DNA from: JACQNR01 sp049515175
Lineage (GTDB): Bacteria; Acidobacteriota; Terriglobia; UBA7540
Length of the DNA stretch: 12,622 bases
Assembly: GCA_049515175.1 (NCBI GenBank)
Contig: JBEKUI010000124.1
Location: 1 to 12,622 of the forward strand
Reading direction: 5' to 3'
The notes beneath the pieces are model-generated. The model was not told the origin of the DNA. It searched no databases and was given only the letters and a program-made list of their open reading frames with translations. Each line of letters opens with the position of its first letter. Position 1 is the first letter of the stretch. A program made the translations under genes and the position numbers. Shown here piece after piece: positions 1-9,800 of this stretch.

Positions 1-1
1 A

Positions 2-1903
2 GCCATCTACACGCAAACAGGCCACGCGGATGAGGCGATCGTGCCGCTGATGCAGGCACACAACGCGGCTCCCCAGCGCGCCGATATTCTCTTCGCCTTG
101 GCGCAGGCCAGCCAGGAGATTGGTTTCTACGCCGACGCGGCTACCGCCATCGACCAGTATCTCAAGTTGAAGCCCAACGATGACGTCGCTCGCCGCGAAC
201 GCGGCTTCTGCCTGATCCGTTCGGCGAAGCTGGATCAGGGCCTCGATGACCTCCGCTGGTACACCCAGAAACACCCCAAGGACGCACGGGGGTTTTACGA
301 ATTGGCCATCGCCGAGACGGTGCGCGAGTCGGGCAAGGCCCTGGAGGATCTTAACCGGGCTCTGGCCCTCGATCCCAAGTTCAATGCCGCCCGCTACGCC
401 CGCGGCATCCTTTACTACCAGTTGGGCAAGACCCAAGAGTCCATAGCGGATCTGAAGCTCGTGCTCGCGACGGAGCCCGACGACTTCGGCTCGCTCGATG
501 CCCTCGGCCAGGATTACTTGCGTTTGGGCCAGTACACAGAAGCCGCCGAGGTTCTTAAACGCGCCTTCAAACTTGCCCCAAAAGATCCCAAAGTGCTCAC
601 CCACTACAGCCGCGTTCTGTTCCGCATGGGTCGCAAGGAGGAAGCGGGAAAGCTCATGGCAGACTTCCGGGCTCTGGGCCCAGAGGAAGGACGCCGGCGG
701 CCCTATGGCGGGCTGTTTGACTTCCTCAATCTCCCGCCGGAGCAGCAATACGCCAAGTACATGGAAAACCTCCAGAGGACCATCACCACTCGGCCTGATG
801 ATCCCGGCCTGCGCGTGCAATTAGGCAAGACGCTTCTGCGGCAAGGGAAAACCGATGAGGCGATTGAAGCCTTTCGCACGGTTCACAAACTGACCTCCAA
901 CCCTGACCTCCTGGCCACTTGCGGAAAAACCCTCCTGGGCTTTGAGCAGTATGGCCCGGCGCGAGAATTCCTGGAACCCGCCGTCGCTGCCGATCCTTCT
1001 GCTGCGGACTTGCGGCTGGACCTTGCCATCGCCGTCTTTCACTCCGCCAGCGCCGGACACGCGTTAAAGGTTCTGGACGAAACGCCTCCCCAGCTGCGCC
1101 AAGGTGATTACTTCCTGCTGCGCGCCCAGATTCTTGATGCCATGCAGAAGCCCGAGGAGGCTGCCGAGGCCTTGAACCGTGGTTTTGAGGCCGCCCCTAC
1201 GCGCGCTGATCTCTATTTTGAGGCCGCGCTGTTCCTGTTCAAGCACAATCAGTATCAGCGCGCTATCCGCCTTCTCGAAGAAGCCAACAAAGGCGTCCCG
1301 GACTCGCCGGAACTGCAACTGATTCAGGCCATGGCCTACGAAATGGTTCGACAGCACGACGACTGCTTGCGCGTCCTCGAGCAAATTGAGTCGCGCTGGC
1401 CGGAGTGGGCTCCTCCCTACATGGTCCATGGCATCACACTGGCAATCCGTTTGCGTTCCGAGGAGGCCAAGCCAGTGCTTGAAAACGCGATCGCCCTGGG
1501 AGCCAACAACGGCGTCACCAACTACTACCTCGCCTTGGTTATCGTGAATAGCAGTCCCGAGAAAGTCGAGGAAGCCCAAATTGCGATCTCCAAGGCGCTT
1601 CAAATGAGTCCTGACGATTTTTACGTCCAGTCATTGGCCGGAAAGATCGACTATCTTCGAAAAGAATACCCCGCCGCGCTCGAACACCTGAACGCCGCAC
1701 TGCGCTTGTGGCCCGATATGGTGGAGGCGCACCAAACCTTGGCAGGAGTCTATCGGGCTATGGGTGAGAGAGAGAAGTCCGCCGCTGAGCTTCAGGTGAT
1801 CCTGCGCATCAAGGAGGCGAACCCCACGGCGGACCAGATGCCTCCCTTCCCGGCCAGCGACTTGCTTTTCTCCGTGCGCCCGCCGGCCCGACCCTCGTCA
1901 TAG
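2..1903 (+). CDS. TPR-repeat protein, 5' partial
   Basis: The reading frame is open from the first bases of the window, with in-frame residues AIYTQTGHADEAIVPL ahead of the first ATG at 41. That ATG is therefore internal and the true start lies upstream. About 633 residues are visible and nearly all of them are tetratricopeptide repeats: helix pairs with the usual spaced small and aromatic residues, for example YYQLGKTQESIADLKLVL, YLRLGQYTEAAEVLKRAF and YPAALEHLNAALRLWPD. TPR solenoids act as protein-binding scaffolds. No catalytic domain is visible in this part, and the missing N-terminus could hold a signal peptide or an enzymatic domain. The protein ends in a short non-repeat tail rich in Pro and Ser. 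It converges on the GH9 gene with 23 bp between stops, so the two are separate transcripts. The TPR assignment is secure; the partner and role are unknown. Confidence 0.9.
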   Translation, partial: AIYTQTGHADEAIVPLMQAHNAAPQRADILFALAQASQEIGFYADAATAIDQYLKLKPNDDVARRERGFCLIRSAKLDQGLDDLRWYTQKHPKDARGFYELAIAETVRESGKALEDLNRALALDPKFNAARYARGILYYQLGKTQESIADLKLVLATEPDDFGSLDALGQDYLRLGQYTEAAEVLKRAFKLAPKDPKVLTHYSRVLFRMGRKEEAGKLMADFRALGPEEGRRRPYGGLFDFLNLPPEQQYAKYMENLQRTITTRPDDPGLRVQLGKTLLRQGKTDEAIEAFRTVHKLTSNPDLLATCGKTLLGFEQYGPAREFLEPAVAADPSAADLRLDLAIAVFHSASAGHALKVLDETPPQLRQGDYFLLRAQILDAMQKPEEAAEALNRGFEAAPTRADLYFEAALFLFKHNQYQRAIRLLEEANKGVPDSPELQLIQAMAYEMVRQHDDCLRVLEQIESRWPEWAPPYMVHGITLAIRLRSEEAKPVLENAIALGANNGVTNYYLALVIVNSSPEKVEEAQIAISKALQMSPDDFYVQSLAGKIDYLRKEYPAALEHLNAALRLWPDMVEAHQTLAGVYRAMGEREKSAAELQVILRIKEANPTADQMPPFPASDLLFSVRPPARPSS

Positions 1904-1926
1904 CAATAAGACTTCCCCGCTCCCGC

Positions 1927-4437
1927 TCATTGCCCGACGAGCTTCTCAGCCGCCAGCAAATCGAAGATGTAAGTCGCGGCACCGCCGATCACGTACTCGG
2001 TCTGGTACCAGAGGAATGGGAACCTCTTGAGTTCCATATAGTCGGGCTTCACCAAAGATGCGCCCGAGATCACGCCCCCCGGGATGTGCGACCAGTCCGC
2101 CCGATTGATGCCGCCGGCGGCCAGGGGCGATTCCACCCCGACGCCCGAGACAAAACTCCGGTTGTTGGCCGGGTGCCCTCCCAGGACGAAGTCCACGGTT
2201 GCTAGCAACGGTTCGATGCTGAACAGTTCCGGGAAATACCGGTGGAAATAGTACTGCCGCAGGGCATCTTCCTGGAGATTCCAGCCCTCGCCCCAAACGA
2301 ATCCGGAGTGAATGCCGGAACGGGTTTCTAGCTTGTACTCGGGCTTTGAAATTTCCGGCGGGTAACGAACACCCCAGGGATTTGACGCCGCGCGCTCGTC
2401 CGCCACTACCTTCCATTTCTTTAAGAGATCCGTGACAGCGGTCTTGAATTCGGAATTGTCCATCTTGGCCAGTGCTCGCACCAGAACCCAGCCTGGACCC
2501 GTCCCAAACTGCTCCCCCGAAATGTTTTTGAACGCGGGGACCAGACTCACAAGCCGGTCGCGGTACTGAGCACCGCCCGTCGTGATCAGCAGCTCCGCGG
2601 CGGCGGCCAGTTCCTGGCTATGGAATCCCCCGTCGCTGCGCGGCACATAGGAGTTTGGCGCGAACGCCGGCGGGTGCGTCTGTTCGTATCGCCACAATTG
2701 CTCAGCGCTCTTGAGCGATTCCTCGGCCAAGGCATCGTTGTATCCACGGAGCACGCGGCTGGCCGTCGCCAGCGACTGCGCCACCTCGTACTGTAGGCCC
2801 GTGTTGCGGTTGGTGAACACCCACCGGTCGTCGAGCTTGCCGGAACGTTCGCCGCTCACTTCCAGGGGTTTCAGTTTCGGATCGTAAATCCGGTTGTCGG
2901 TGATGTTCACCGGATCGCCCAGATAGGTGTATTGCTCGTTAGTCCTCTCGATGATCCCCGGAAAGACATGGCCGGCCACCCGGTAGAACGCCAGCAGGCT
3001 CTCAGCGCCAAACTCGATCTGCTGGAGCAGGTCCGGCTTGTGGTCTGCCTGGTGAAGGAGGACCTCGCGCTCGGCGCGATGGATGGCGGTCTGGTCGATG
3101 TTCGGCCGGAACTCCTCCTGCGCCAACGCCAAGGCTAGCGTGGTATTGGCAATGCTTCCCGCCGGCAGGTCGTAGTCACCGGCGTCGTGCCAGCCGCCCC
3201 AGTCTAGTCCCGGAACGTGCTGGTTGTCCTCGAAAGAAGTCTCATGGTCCGCCTGCGCGTAGCCGTCAACCCAAGCCTGGTGCGCCGGCGCCTGCAACGC
3301 GTCATCGAGATGGCACGCGCCGTGCCACGTCCGGACCCCCTCTTTCACAGCCACGTGGCACATCTGCACGGGCAGAAAATACTCAAGGGTCGGCTGCCAG
3401 GCGTCGTCGTACACGCGCTCGGCGATACGCAGGGGGCCTGCGGTTTCCCCGCGGTATTCAAGCGTGTAAACTCCCGGCTCCCGCACTTCGCTGAAATCGA
3501 ATGTGGCGTACTGAAAGCGGAGGAACTTTCCCCAGGCTTTGGGCGCCTCCGATTTCACGAGTTCCCGCTCGCCCGTGGGTTCCAATTTGAAGAGTTGGAC
3601 GGGGTCGGTGCTCGTGTCGCGCGGGTCGAGTTCCAGGACGACGCGCTTCTTCTGCGCGGGCAGAAATCCCACCTGCGAAACACCCAAGACCGGCGTCCGT
3701 CGCCACTGCGGATCGAGCCGCGGCGTGATCCGCAGTGTCAATTCCGTCGCATCGCTCCCGGCAAGGATCGGTGCGACCACCAGACTCCAGCTCTCGGGGC
3801 CGTCCTGGCGCGTGTCCACGACCATGAGCGGGCCGTCGTCGCGCTGCAAGGTGAAGGTGTGCAGCGGGTCTTCCTGCGCGACGCGGAGCGTCTTGGTGGG
3901 CCCCAACAGAAGCGTCTTGCCCGTGAACTGCTGCGGGAAGACGCCGCTCGCCGAATCGCCCTGAAGCGACCTCCCGGAGTAGGTCCCCGGGTAAAGCGCG
4001 AGCTTGAAGCCTGCCTGCTCTACCTTGCTCCAATCAAGCGGGCGGTCCAGCTTCAATGTGACCAAAAGGCCGAGGCCATCGGTCCGAGTGATGAGCTGGT
4101 AGCCGGAGTTATATCCCTCAATCTCTCCGAATACCGTGGCGGTCTCGTGGGCGCGGTCAACTTCCCGCCGCAGCACGCGCAGCTCCGGCCTCGCCTGGCC
4201 CGGCTTGGTCGTGAGGAGCAGGTCGCCGGAATCCAGCACCCGCTCATCGTTCAAGATCATCTGCAATCCGCCCTGGTATCCCACTTGATAGTTGTTGTGA
4301 AAGAGGAGGAAGGAAAACCCCGGGCCCGCGAAGTACTCCAGATCGTTCAACGCGATCTTCGCGTCGGCGGCAAAAGAAGGGATTTTCCAACAGAAAAAGA
4401 GGAAGACGAAAAACAAGCTGAGTTTGCCAAATCGCAT
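1927..4437 (-). CDS. Secreted glycoside hydrolase family 9 (cellulase-type) enzyme
   Basis: An 836-residue exported glycosidase. The ATG at 4437 is chosen because AGGGAG lies 6 nt upstream and the protein then opens with a signal peptide (MRFGKLSLFFVFLFFCW, Ala-rich cleavage region about residues 22-26). A frame start at 4521 would add 28 charged residues ahead of it. Residues about 28-245 form a beta-rich region I cannot name. Residues about 250-340 match the Ig-like N-terminal domain typical of GH9 (LGVSQVGFLP, then a VYTLEY strand). The (alpha/alpha)6 catalytic domain covers about 345-836. GGWHDAGDYDLP contains the GH9 DAGD motif, with D418 and D421 as candidate catalytic base residues. 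FVLGGHPANNRSFVSGVG near 750-767 resembles the conserved GH9 substrate-loop motif. E814 in YQTEYVIGGAA sits where the GH9 general acid is found. GH9 enzymes mostly cut beta-1,4-glucans by inversion, but some members are exo-acting on other beta-glucosides, so the substrate is open. It is transcribed divergently from the sulfatase-like/GH-A pair. Confidence 0.9.
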   Translation of the reverse strand: MRFGKLSLFFVFLFFCWKIPSFAADAKIALNDLEYFAGPGFSFLLFHNNYQVGYQGGLQMILNDERVLDSGDLLLTTKPGQARPELRVLRREVDRAHETATVFGEIEGYNSGYQLITRTDGLGLLVTLKLDRPLDWSKVEQAGFKLALYPGTYSGRSLQGDSASGVFPQQFTGKTLLLGPTKTLRVAQEDPLHTFTLQRDDGPLMVVDTRQDGPESWSLVVAPILAGSDATELTLRITPRLDPQWRRTPVLGVSQVGFLPAQKKRVVLELDPRDTSTDPVQLFKLEPTGERELVKSEAPKAWGKFLRFQYATFDFSEVREPGVYTLEYRGETAGPLRIAERVYDDAWQPTLEYFLPVQMCHVAVKEGVRTWHGACHLDDALQAPAHQAWVDGYAQADHETSFEDNQHVPGLDWGGWHDAGDYDLPAGSIANTTLALALAQEEFRPNIDQTAIHRAEREVLLHQADHKPDLLQQIEFGAESLLAFYRVAGHVFPGIIERTNEQYTYLGDPVNITDNRIYDPKLKPLEVSGERSGKLDDRWVFTNRNTGLQYEVAQSLATASRVLRGYNDALAEESLKSAEQLWRYEQTHPPAFAPNSYVPRSDGGFHSQELAAAAELLITTGGAQYRDRLVSLVPAFKNISGEQFGTGPGWVLVRALAKMDNSEFKTAVTDLLKKWKVVADERAASNPWGVRYPPEISKPEYKLETRSGIHSGFVWGEGWNLQEDALRQYYFHRYFPELFSIEPLLATVDFVLGGHPANNRSFVSGVGVESPLAAGGINRADWSHIPGGVISGASLVKPDYMELKRFPFLWYQTEYVIGGAATYIFDLLAAEKLVGQ

Positions 4438-4665
4438 CGGTTTCTCCCTGCGGACATCATTTCCGGACTCTTCGATCACTTGCCCTCTCAATATGCCACG
4501 CTGACTTTGCACTGCAAGCACAAAATCCCCTGCTCGTTTACTATCTAACCCTGGTCACGAGAGTTAGAATGGGTTCCTCGAACTCTCCCGGGTTCCTTCC
4601 TGGCCAGGTCGAGGAAATCTGGCCGGTAACCCGCCGAGACACACTCGAAATCTAGCGTCTGGCGG
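4438..4665. other. Divergent intergenic region between GH9 and sulfatase-like genes
   Basis: These 228 bp must carry the promoters of both divergent transcripts if neither is read through from elsewhere. I cannot pick a convincing sigma-70 pair on either strand; TATTGA and TACTAT hexamers occur but without a well-spaced -35. The one symmetrical element is TTGCA-C-TGCAA at 4507-4517, a perfect 5-bp inverted repeat that could be an operator half-site or chance. The part from about 4564 to 4665 is G+C-rich and shows no Shine-Dalgarno ahead of the ATG at 4666. Confidence 0.4.
4444..4449 (-). promoter_or_regulatory. Ribosome binding site for the GH9 gene
   Basis: Read on the minus strand this is AGGGAG, 6 nt before the ATG at 4437. 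It decides the start: the translation from here begins directly with a signal peptide, while no comparable Shine-Dalgarno is needed for the upstream in-frame start at 4521. Confidence 0.65.
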
Positions 4666-6717
4666 ATGGAGATTCCCGGGACCTTTGGAGACGCTGCCAT
4701 TACGCGATCTGGCTCCAATCCCCGACTCCCATATCCTCACCGGAGGCCATCCTCCCAAACCGCGCGAGTCTTTCTCAAAGCGTTTGTAAGCTTGCTGCTG
4801 GTTCTCGCCTGGCCCTTCGTTGTGTTTGGTGCGTCCAACGGTCGGGCCGCGACCTCGAACGTCATCATTATTACGATTGACACTCTTCGGGCCGACCACC
4901 TTGCTTGTTACGGAAACAAGAAGATCCAGACTCCGAACATCGATGCGCTGGCGCGTTCCGCAGCTCGATTTACGCGGGCCAGCACTCCCGTGCCCGTCAC
5001 TCTGCCCGCGCACAGCGCGCTCTTCACCGGCAGTTTTCCCATGGCGAATGGCATGCACGATTTCGCCGGTAATACATTGTCTCCGTCCGCCGTAACCCTG
5101 GCTGAGACCCTGCATAGCCGGGGGTACGCCACTGCCGCATTTATCGGCGCTGCGGTGCTTGACTCGCGCTTCGGGCTGAACCAGGGGTTCGACACCTATT
5201 TTGATCATTTTGATTTCAGCCGCCAGGACGGGGCCAGCCTGGACCGGATGGAGCGGCCCGGCAATCAGGTGATGGACGAAGCGCTTCGCTGGCTGAAGGC
5301 CAACCCACGCAAACCCTTTGCCTTGTGGGTGCATCTCTACGACCCGCATTATCCCTACACGCCGCCCGAGCCGTTCGCTTCCCGCTACAAAGCTGACCCG
5401 TATGACGGGGAGATTGCTTTTGCCGACGCCCAGGTTGGGCGGCTGATCTCCTACCTGCGCGACGCGAATCTCTTCCAGAATGCCATCATCGTTCTGGCCG
5501 GGGACCACGGGGAAGGGCTGGGAGAGCACGGGGAAAAAACGCACGGATTCTTTCTTTACAATTCCACCCTGCGCGTGCCGCTGCTCATCAAGATTCCGGA
5601 AGCGCCAACCCGAGTCGTTGAAACCGAGACGTCCCTGGTTGACGTCATGCCGACGGTCTTGCAGGCGCTGCACCTTCCCATTCCACCTTCGGTGCAGGGG
5701 CGGAGCCTGTTGAGCGAGATCCTCGGCCGTGGGAACACCTTAGCTCCGGCGCTTTATGCGGAGAATTACCTGCCCCTGCTGCATTTTCGCTGGAGCCAAT
5801 TGAGAAGTATCGAGCAGCGCGGACTGAAGTATATCGATGCTCCGAAGCCGGAGCTTTACGACCTCCGCTCCGACCCGCACGAACTCAGGAATCTCATGGC
5901 CACGCGAGCGGCCACAGCGCACCAGTTGCGTGACACCCTCTATGATGTTGTGCGCCGGTACACACCCGCGTCGGGCCAGGCCGCCAAGTCCACATTGACG
6001 GATCCTGCCCTGGAAGAGCGGCTCCGCTCACTCGGTTATGTAGCAGTCTCGGCGGGCACTTTCAGCGACGCCAGTGGGAAGGCGCTCCCCGATCCCAAGG
6101 ACCGCATCCAGGTTTATGAACTCTATGCTGCCGCCAACGAAGACAACCAGCTTGGCCATTTCCGCGAATCACTACTCAAGCTGCAGCAGGCGGAAAAGAC
6201 GGAGCCCGCATCACTGGCGATCCGTTACCTTACCGGGCTGAATTACTATCGCCTGAAGGAGTATCCTGGTGCCATCGCGGGATTTCGCTCAGCACTTCAG
6301 CTCGATCCGAAATTCTCTCTCGCCACCTACTATCTGGGAGTGTGCCAGCTCGAAAGCGGGGACCTGGACGACGCCGCTGGCTCGTTTCGAGACACACTCG
6401 CGAGAGACCCGAGGAGCTTCTCCGCCGCCTACAATCTTGGCGTGATCTACACTCGCCAGCACCGTGCGGGCGACGCCATCAAGGCATTCCTGCAGGCCAC
6501 CGAGGCGCTTCCGGAATTCGCCGAAGCCCACGAGGCCCTGGGTGAACTCTACCTTTACCAGAACCGCCTTGATGAAGCCGTGCAGGAGCTCGAACGGGCC
6601 GTCGCTCTGAATCCCGCCTCCCCGCGCGCACATCGCGCTCTCGGGCAGTCTTACGCCGCCAAGGGATTCGACAGTCAGGCTCAGAAGGAATTCGAACGCG
6701 GCAAGGGGCCGCAATGA
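4666..6717 (+). CDS. Sulfatase-superfamily hydrolase/transferase with C-terminal TPR domain
   Basis: A 683-residue protein. A hydrophobic segment at about 35-56 (VSLLLVLAWPFVVFG) gives a signal anchor or signal peptide, so the rest lies outside the cytoplasm. Residues about 65-410 are an alkaline-phosphatase-fold sulfatase domain. IDTLRADHLACYG supplies the first metal Asp (D72), TPNIDAL follows, AGDHGEG gives D280/H281, THGFFLYN gives H293, and a PSVQGRSLL turn and LYDLRSDPHELRNL close the fold. The nucleophile motif is TLPAH (112-116) in place of C/S-x-P-x-R, so Thr replaces the residue converted to formylglycine and His replaces Arg. Thr is the nucleophile in phosphoglycerol and phosphoethanolamine transferases of the superfamily, so a phospho-transfer or phosphohydrolase role is as likely as sulfate removal. 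Residues about 480-680 hold at least four TPRs. The ATG at 4666 is the only upstream start before an in-frame stop at 4627, but it has a poor RBS and puts 34 residues before the membrane segment, so the start is uncertain. Probably cotranscribed with the GH-A gene 87 nt downstream. Confidence 0.85.
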   Translation: MEIPGTFGDAAITRSGSNPRLPYPHRRPSSQTARVFLKAFVSLLLVLAWPFVVFGASNGRAATSNVIIITIDTLRADHLACYGNKKIQTPNIDALARSAARFTRASTPVPVTLPAHSALFTGSFPMANGMHDFAGNTLSPSAVTLAETLHSRGYATAAFIGAAVLDSRFGLNQGFDTYFDHFDFSRQDGASLDRMERPGNQVMDEALRWLKANPRKPFALWVHLYDPHYPYTPPEPFASRYKADPYDGEIAFADAQVGRLISYLRDANLFQNAIIVLAGDHGEGLGEHGEKTHGFFLYNSTLRVPLLIKIPEAPTRVVETETSLVDVMPTVLQALHLPIPPSVQGRSLLSEILGRGNTLAPALYAENYLPLLHFRWSQLRSIEQRGLKYIDAPKPELYDLRSDPHELRNLMATRAATAHQLRDTLYDVVRRYTPASGQAAKSTLTDPALEERLRSLGYVAVSAGTFSDASGKALPDPKDRIQVYELYAAANEDNQLGHFRESLLKLQQAEKTEPASLAIRYLTGLNYYRLKEYPGAIAGFRSALQLDPKFSLATYYLGVCQLESGDLDDAAGSFRDTLARDPRSFSAAYNLGVIYTRQHRAGDAIKAFLQATEALPEFAEAHEALGELYLYQNRLDEAVQELERAVALNPASPRAHRALGQSYAAKGFDSQAQKEFERGKGPQ

Positions 6718-6793
6718 TATCTCGGACTCTACGCGGTCCCGTGGCCGTGCCCTGGTCAAGTTCTTGCTTGTATGAAATCTGTCATCCGCATTC

Positions 6794-6800
6794 AGAGGTG
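6794..6800 (+). promoter_or_regulatory. Ribosome binding site for the GH-A hydrolase gene
   Basis: AGAGGTG ends 4 nt before the ATG at 6805. The alternative in-frame ATG at 6772 has no Shine-Dalgarno and would add 11 residues in front of the signal peptide, so this site fixes the start at 6805. Confidence 0.7.
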
Positions 6801-6804
6801 TACC

Positions 6805-9800
6805 ATGCAGCGATGGATTTTCACACTTCTCTTTCTATCCCTTTCGACCGTCGGCCACGCACGCATCGTGGTTTTCTGGCAAAGCGGCTTTCCAACTCAG
6901 GATAGCAAGCCGATCTCTCAAGAATCACTCACCCAGGCGCTGACCGGAATGCAACCGGTGTTCCTCGGGCTGGATGATTTGCGAAAGCCAGGTGCGTTCG
7001 GGGACACCGACTTGCTCGTGCTTCCGTACGGCTCAGCGTTTCCGGCGGACGCCTGGAAGGCGCTTCAGGAATACCTGCAATCGGGGGGAAATCTCCTGAC
7101 GCTTGGGGGCCGCCCGCTCTTCGTACCCGTTTTCCAGGAGGGCGGCCGGTTCGTGGCGGCGCGCCCGCAGAATACCTACTCACGCCGGCTCGGCATCTGG
7201 CACAGCTACGAAGTTCCGCAGAGGGATGGGAAAGAATTCCGTTGGGATGATAACTACTCGTTCCTTCCCCGCCTGGCGGTCCGCGCCCAGCGAATGTTCG
7301 TGGCGGGAGCGTGGTGGGATAGCGGCGATTACCGGGGAATGGGCCACTTTCTGAACGCCAAAGGCGATCGCGTTGCCGCTCTGGTCGCGCGCGAAGATTT
7401 CCGCAGTCTGCAGGGCGGTGAGAGGCCTTCCCTGCTTGGGGCGCGCGTCGTAATGCTGAACTTCGACCCCGAGCCGGACTACTGGTCGTCCGCGGATGGT
7501 CAGTCCCTGATTCGCGCGGCGGCGGAATACGCCAGCCAGGGGGCGATGGTCTTGCGCGTCGAACCCGCTTTCGCCAGCGTGCGGGCGGGAGAAATGGCGC
7601 AGGTAGCCGTGCAAGTCCGCAACGTGCGCAAGCAGCGGCGGGGCGAACCGCTGAGTGGGACGGTGCGCGTCGATCTCCTCTCGCAGGGCAGCGTCATCGA
7701 ATCGGCCCATATCGCATGTGGGGGCGAGACGACACAGGAGAGCGTCGCCTTCCGGCGCGCCCTCGTGCCGGGCATTTACGAAGTTCGCGCCACCTACGAA
7801 GACGCGGGGAAGGTTCGGGAAGCCTATCAGACAGGATTCTGGGTTCGAGATGACCAGTTGCTTAAGAGCGGCGCCCGTCTGGAGGTCGGCCGCACCTACT
7901 TCCGCAGGAATGGGGCGCCTTTCGCGCCCGTAGGAACGAATTACTTCACCACCGACGAGTTCTACACTGGGTTTTTGGGCAGCTCCAACGTCGATGTCTG
8001 GGAGCGCGACTTCGCCGACATGGAAAAGCACGGCGTCACGTTCATCCGCACGGGTGTTTGGAATAACCATGCCGACTACCTGGACAAGGTGACGGGCGGC
8101 GCCGAGGAACGCATTCTCCGCAGCCTGGAAGCATATCTTCTCTCCGCCACACGGCACAACATTCAGGTGCATTTCACCTTTTTCGCCTTTGATCCGCAGA
8201 CCGTGCGGCGATACCCGGGCGAAGAGCCTCTGCAATTCGGGCCGGGAACCAATCCTTACACTGATCCCGTGGCGCGGCGCGCCCAGAAGAACTACATCGT
8301 CTCCATTGTGAACCGCTTCAAGGAAGTACCGAACCTTACCTGGGACCTCATCAATGAACCAAGCTTTTCGAATCCCAAGCACCTTTGGCGCGGCAACACG
8401 CCCAACGCCGATCCCACGGAGGTCAAGGCCTGGAACGAGTGGCTGAAGGCGCGTTACGGGGAGATTGCCCGGCTGGCGGAAGCCTGGGACGTCCCGCCCG
8501 AGGAGTTGAGTGATTTCGGGACGGTTGCCCTGCCCGAAAGTGAGGATCTGAGTCTAATCCGCTACGGCAGCGCACGAAACGTGCGCGCCCTCGACTACAA
8601 CCTCTTCGCGCAGGAAATGTTCGGCCGGTGGGCGGCGGACCTCATCGCGGCGATTCGTTCCGCCGGCAGCCGGCAGCTCGTTACCGTCGGGCAGGATGAG
8701 GGCGGGGTGAGCGACCGGATTCTGAACCAATTCTACGGCGCCTCGGGCGTGGCCTTCACGGTGAATCACACCTGGTGGCGGGATGACGCCCTGCTTTGGG
8801 ATTCCGTCGCCGCCAAGCGCCCCGGCATGCCCAACCTGATTGGCGAGACAGGAATTCAGCCGGTGTGGAACATGGACGGCACGTGGCGCTGGGACGAGGT
8901 TCAGGGACTCGGCCTGTTTGAGCGAAAACTGGCGCTGGGTTTCGCCGCGGCGAACAGTGGGTCCTTGCAGTGGGACTGGGCCACGGGGGATGCGTTCGGC
9001 ATCAAGCGCGCCGACGGTTCGAACAAGCTTTGGCTCGACGTGCTGGCGGGTATCGGCGAGTTTGCCCAGCGCGCTGCGCCTTATTTGACGGAGGAGCGTC
9101 CGCCGGACGTAGCAATCGTCCTACCCCAGTCGCTGCAACTCTCCGTGTTCAACGGCGCGGCTATCGAGGCGCAGCAGAAGTGCGTGCGCGCCTTGTACCA
9201 CTACGCTCGCTCGTCCGCCTATGTCGTGGGTGAATACCAGATTGAAATGCTCGGGGACCCCAAACTGATCATTCTGCCTTCTCCCTGGGTTCTAAACCGA
9301 AAAGCCTGGGATGTGATTCTTGTCAAAGTGCGCGCCGGGGCGACGCTCCTCGTGTCCGGCCGTTTCGACGCGGACGAGCATTTTCACCCCACGGCGCGTC
9401 AGCACGAAGTTGGTCTTGACTATGTCGCAGGACCCCTCGCTACGCGGGAAAACCCTATCGAATGGCCGGGCGGAAGGAGCTGGCTTACCTACTCGGGTGA
9501 CAAGACGACGCACCAGGACCGCGCCTTTCTGGAATCAGGCCGATCCTTCGCGGAGGTGCCCGTGGGCAAGGGCAGGATCCTCTATATCCCATTGCCCTTG
9601 GAACTCAACGACAACCTGCAAGCCATCGGCGACGTCCACAAGTTCGCGCTGAGCCGGGCTCAGGTGAAGCCGACTTACACCACCGAGACCCAAGATGCGG
9701 GCATCCTGATTTGCCCAACACAATTGCAGGACGCAACGCTTTACGTGATCACGTCGGAAACTTCTTCCTCCAGCCCGTTGACCTTTGTGGACTTGGACAG

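Noticed and set aside
1894..1941. CTCGTC...GACGAG inverted repeat spanning the convergent gene ends, as a bidirectional terminator
   Set aside because: Arms of only 6 bp with a 36-nt loop and no T tract on either strand.
4507..4517. TTGCA-C-TGCAA as a definite operator
   Set aside because: A 5-bp arm palindrome occurs by chance often enough that, without conservation, it is only worth a mention.
3217..4548. 443-codon plus-strand ORF opposite the GH9 gene
   Set aside because: It lies fully antisense to a well-supported secreted enzyme, has no recognisable motif, is Arg/Pro/Leu-rich as expected of a high-G+C shadow frame, and lacks an RBS.
4564..5673. 369-codon minus-strand ORF over the start of the sulfatase-like gene
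   Set aside because: Runs opposite the conserved metal-site motifs; composition is of shadow type. Not a gene.
7180..8382. 400-codon minus-strand ORF opposite the GH-A gene
   Set aside because: Antisense shadow of the catalytic barrel frame, with low-complexity basic composition and no domain signature.
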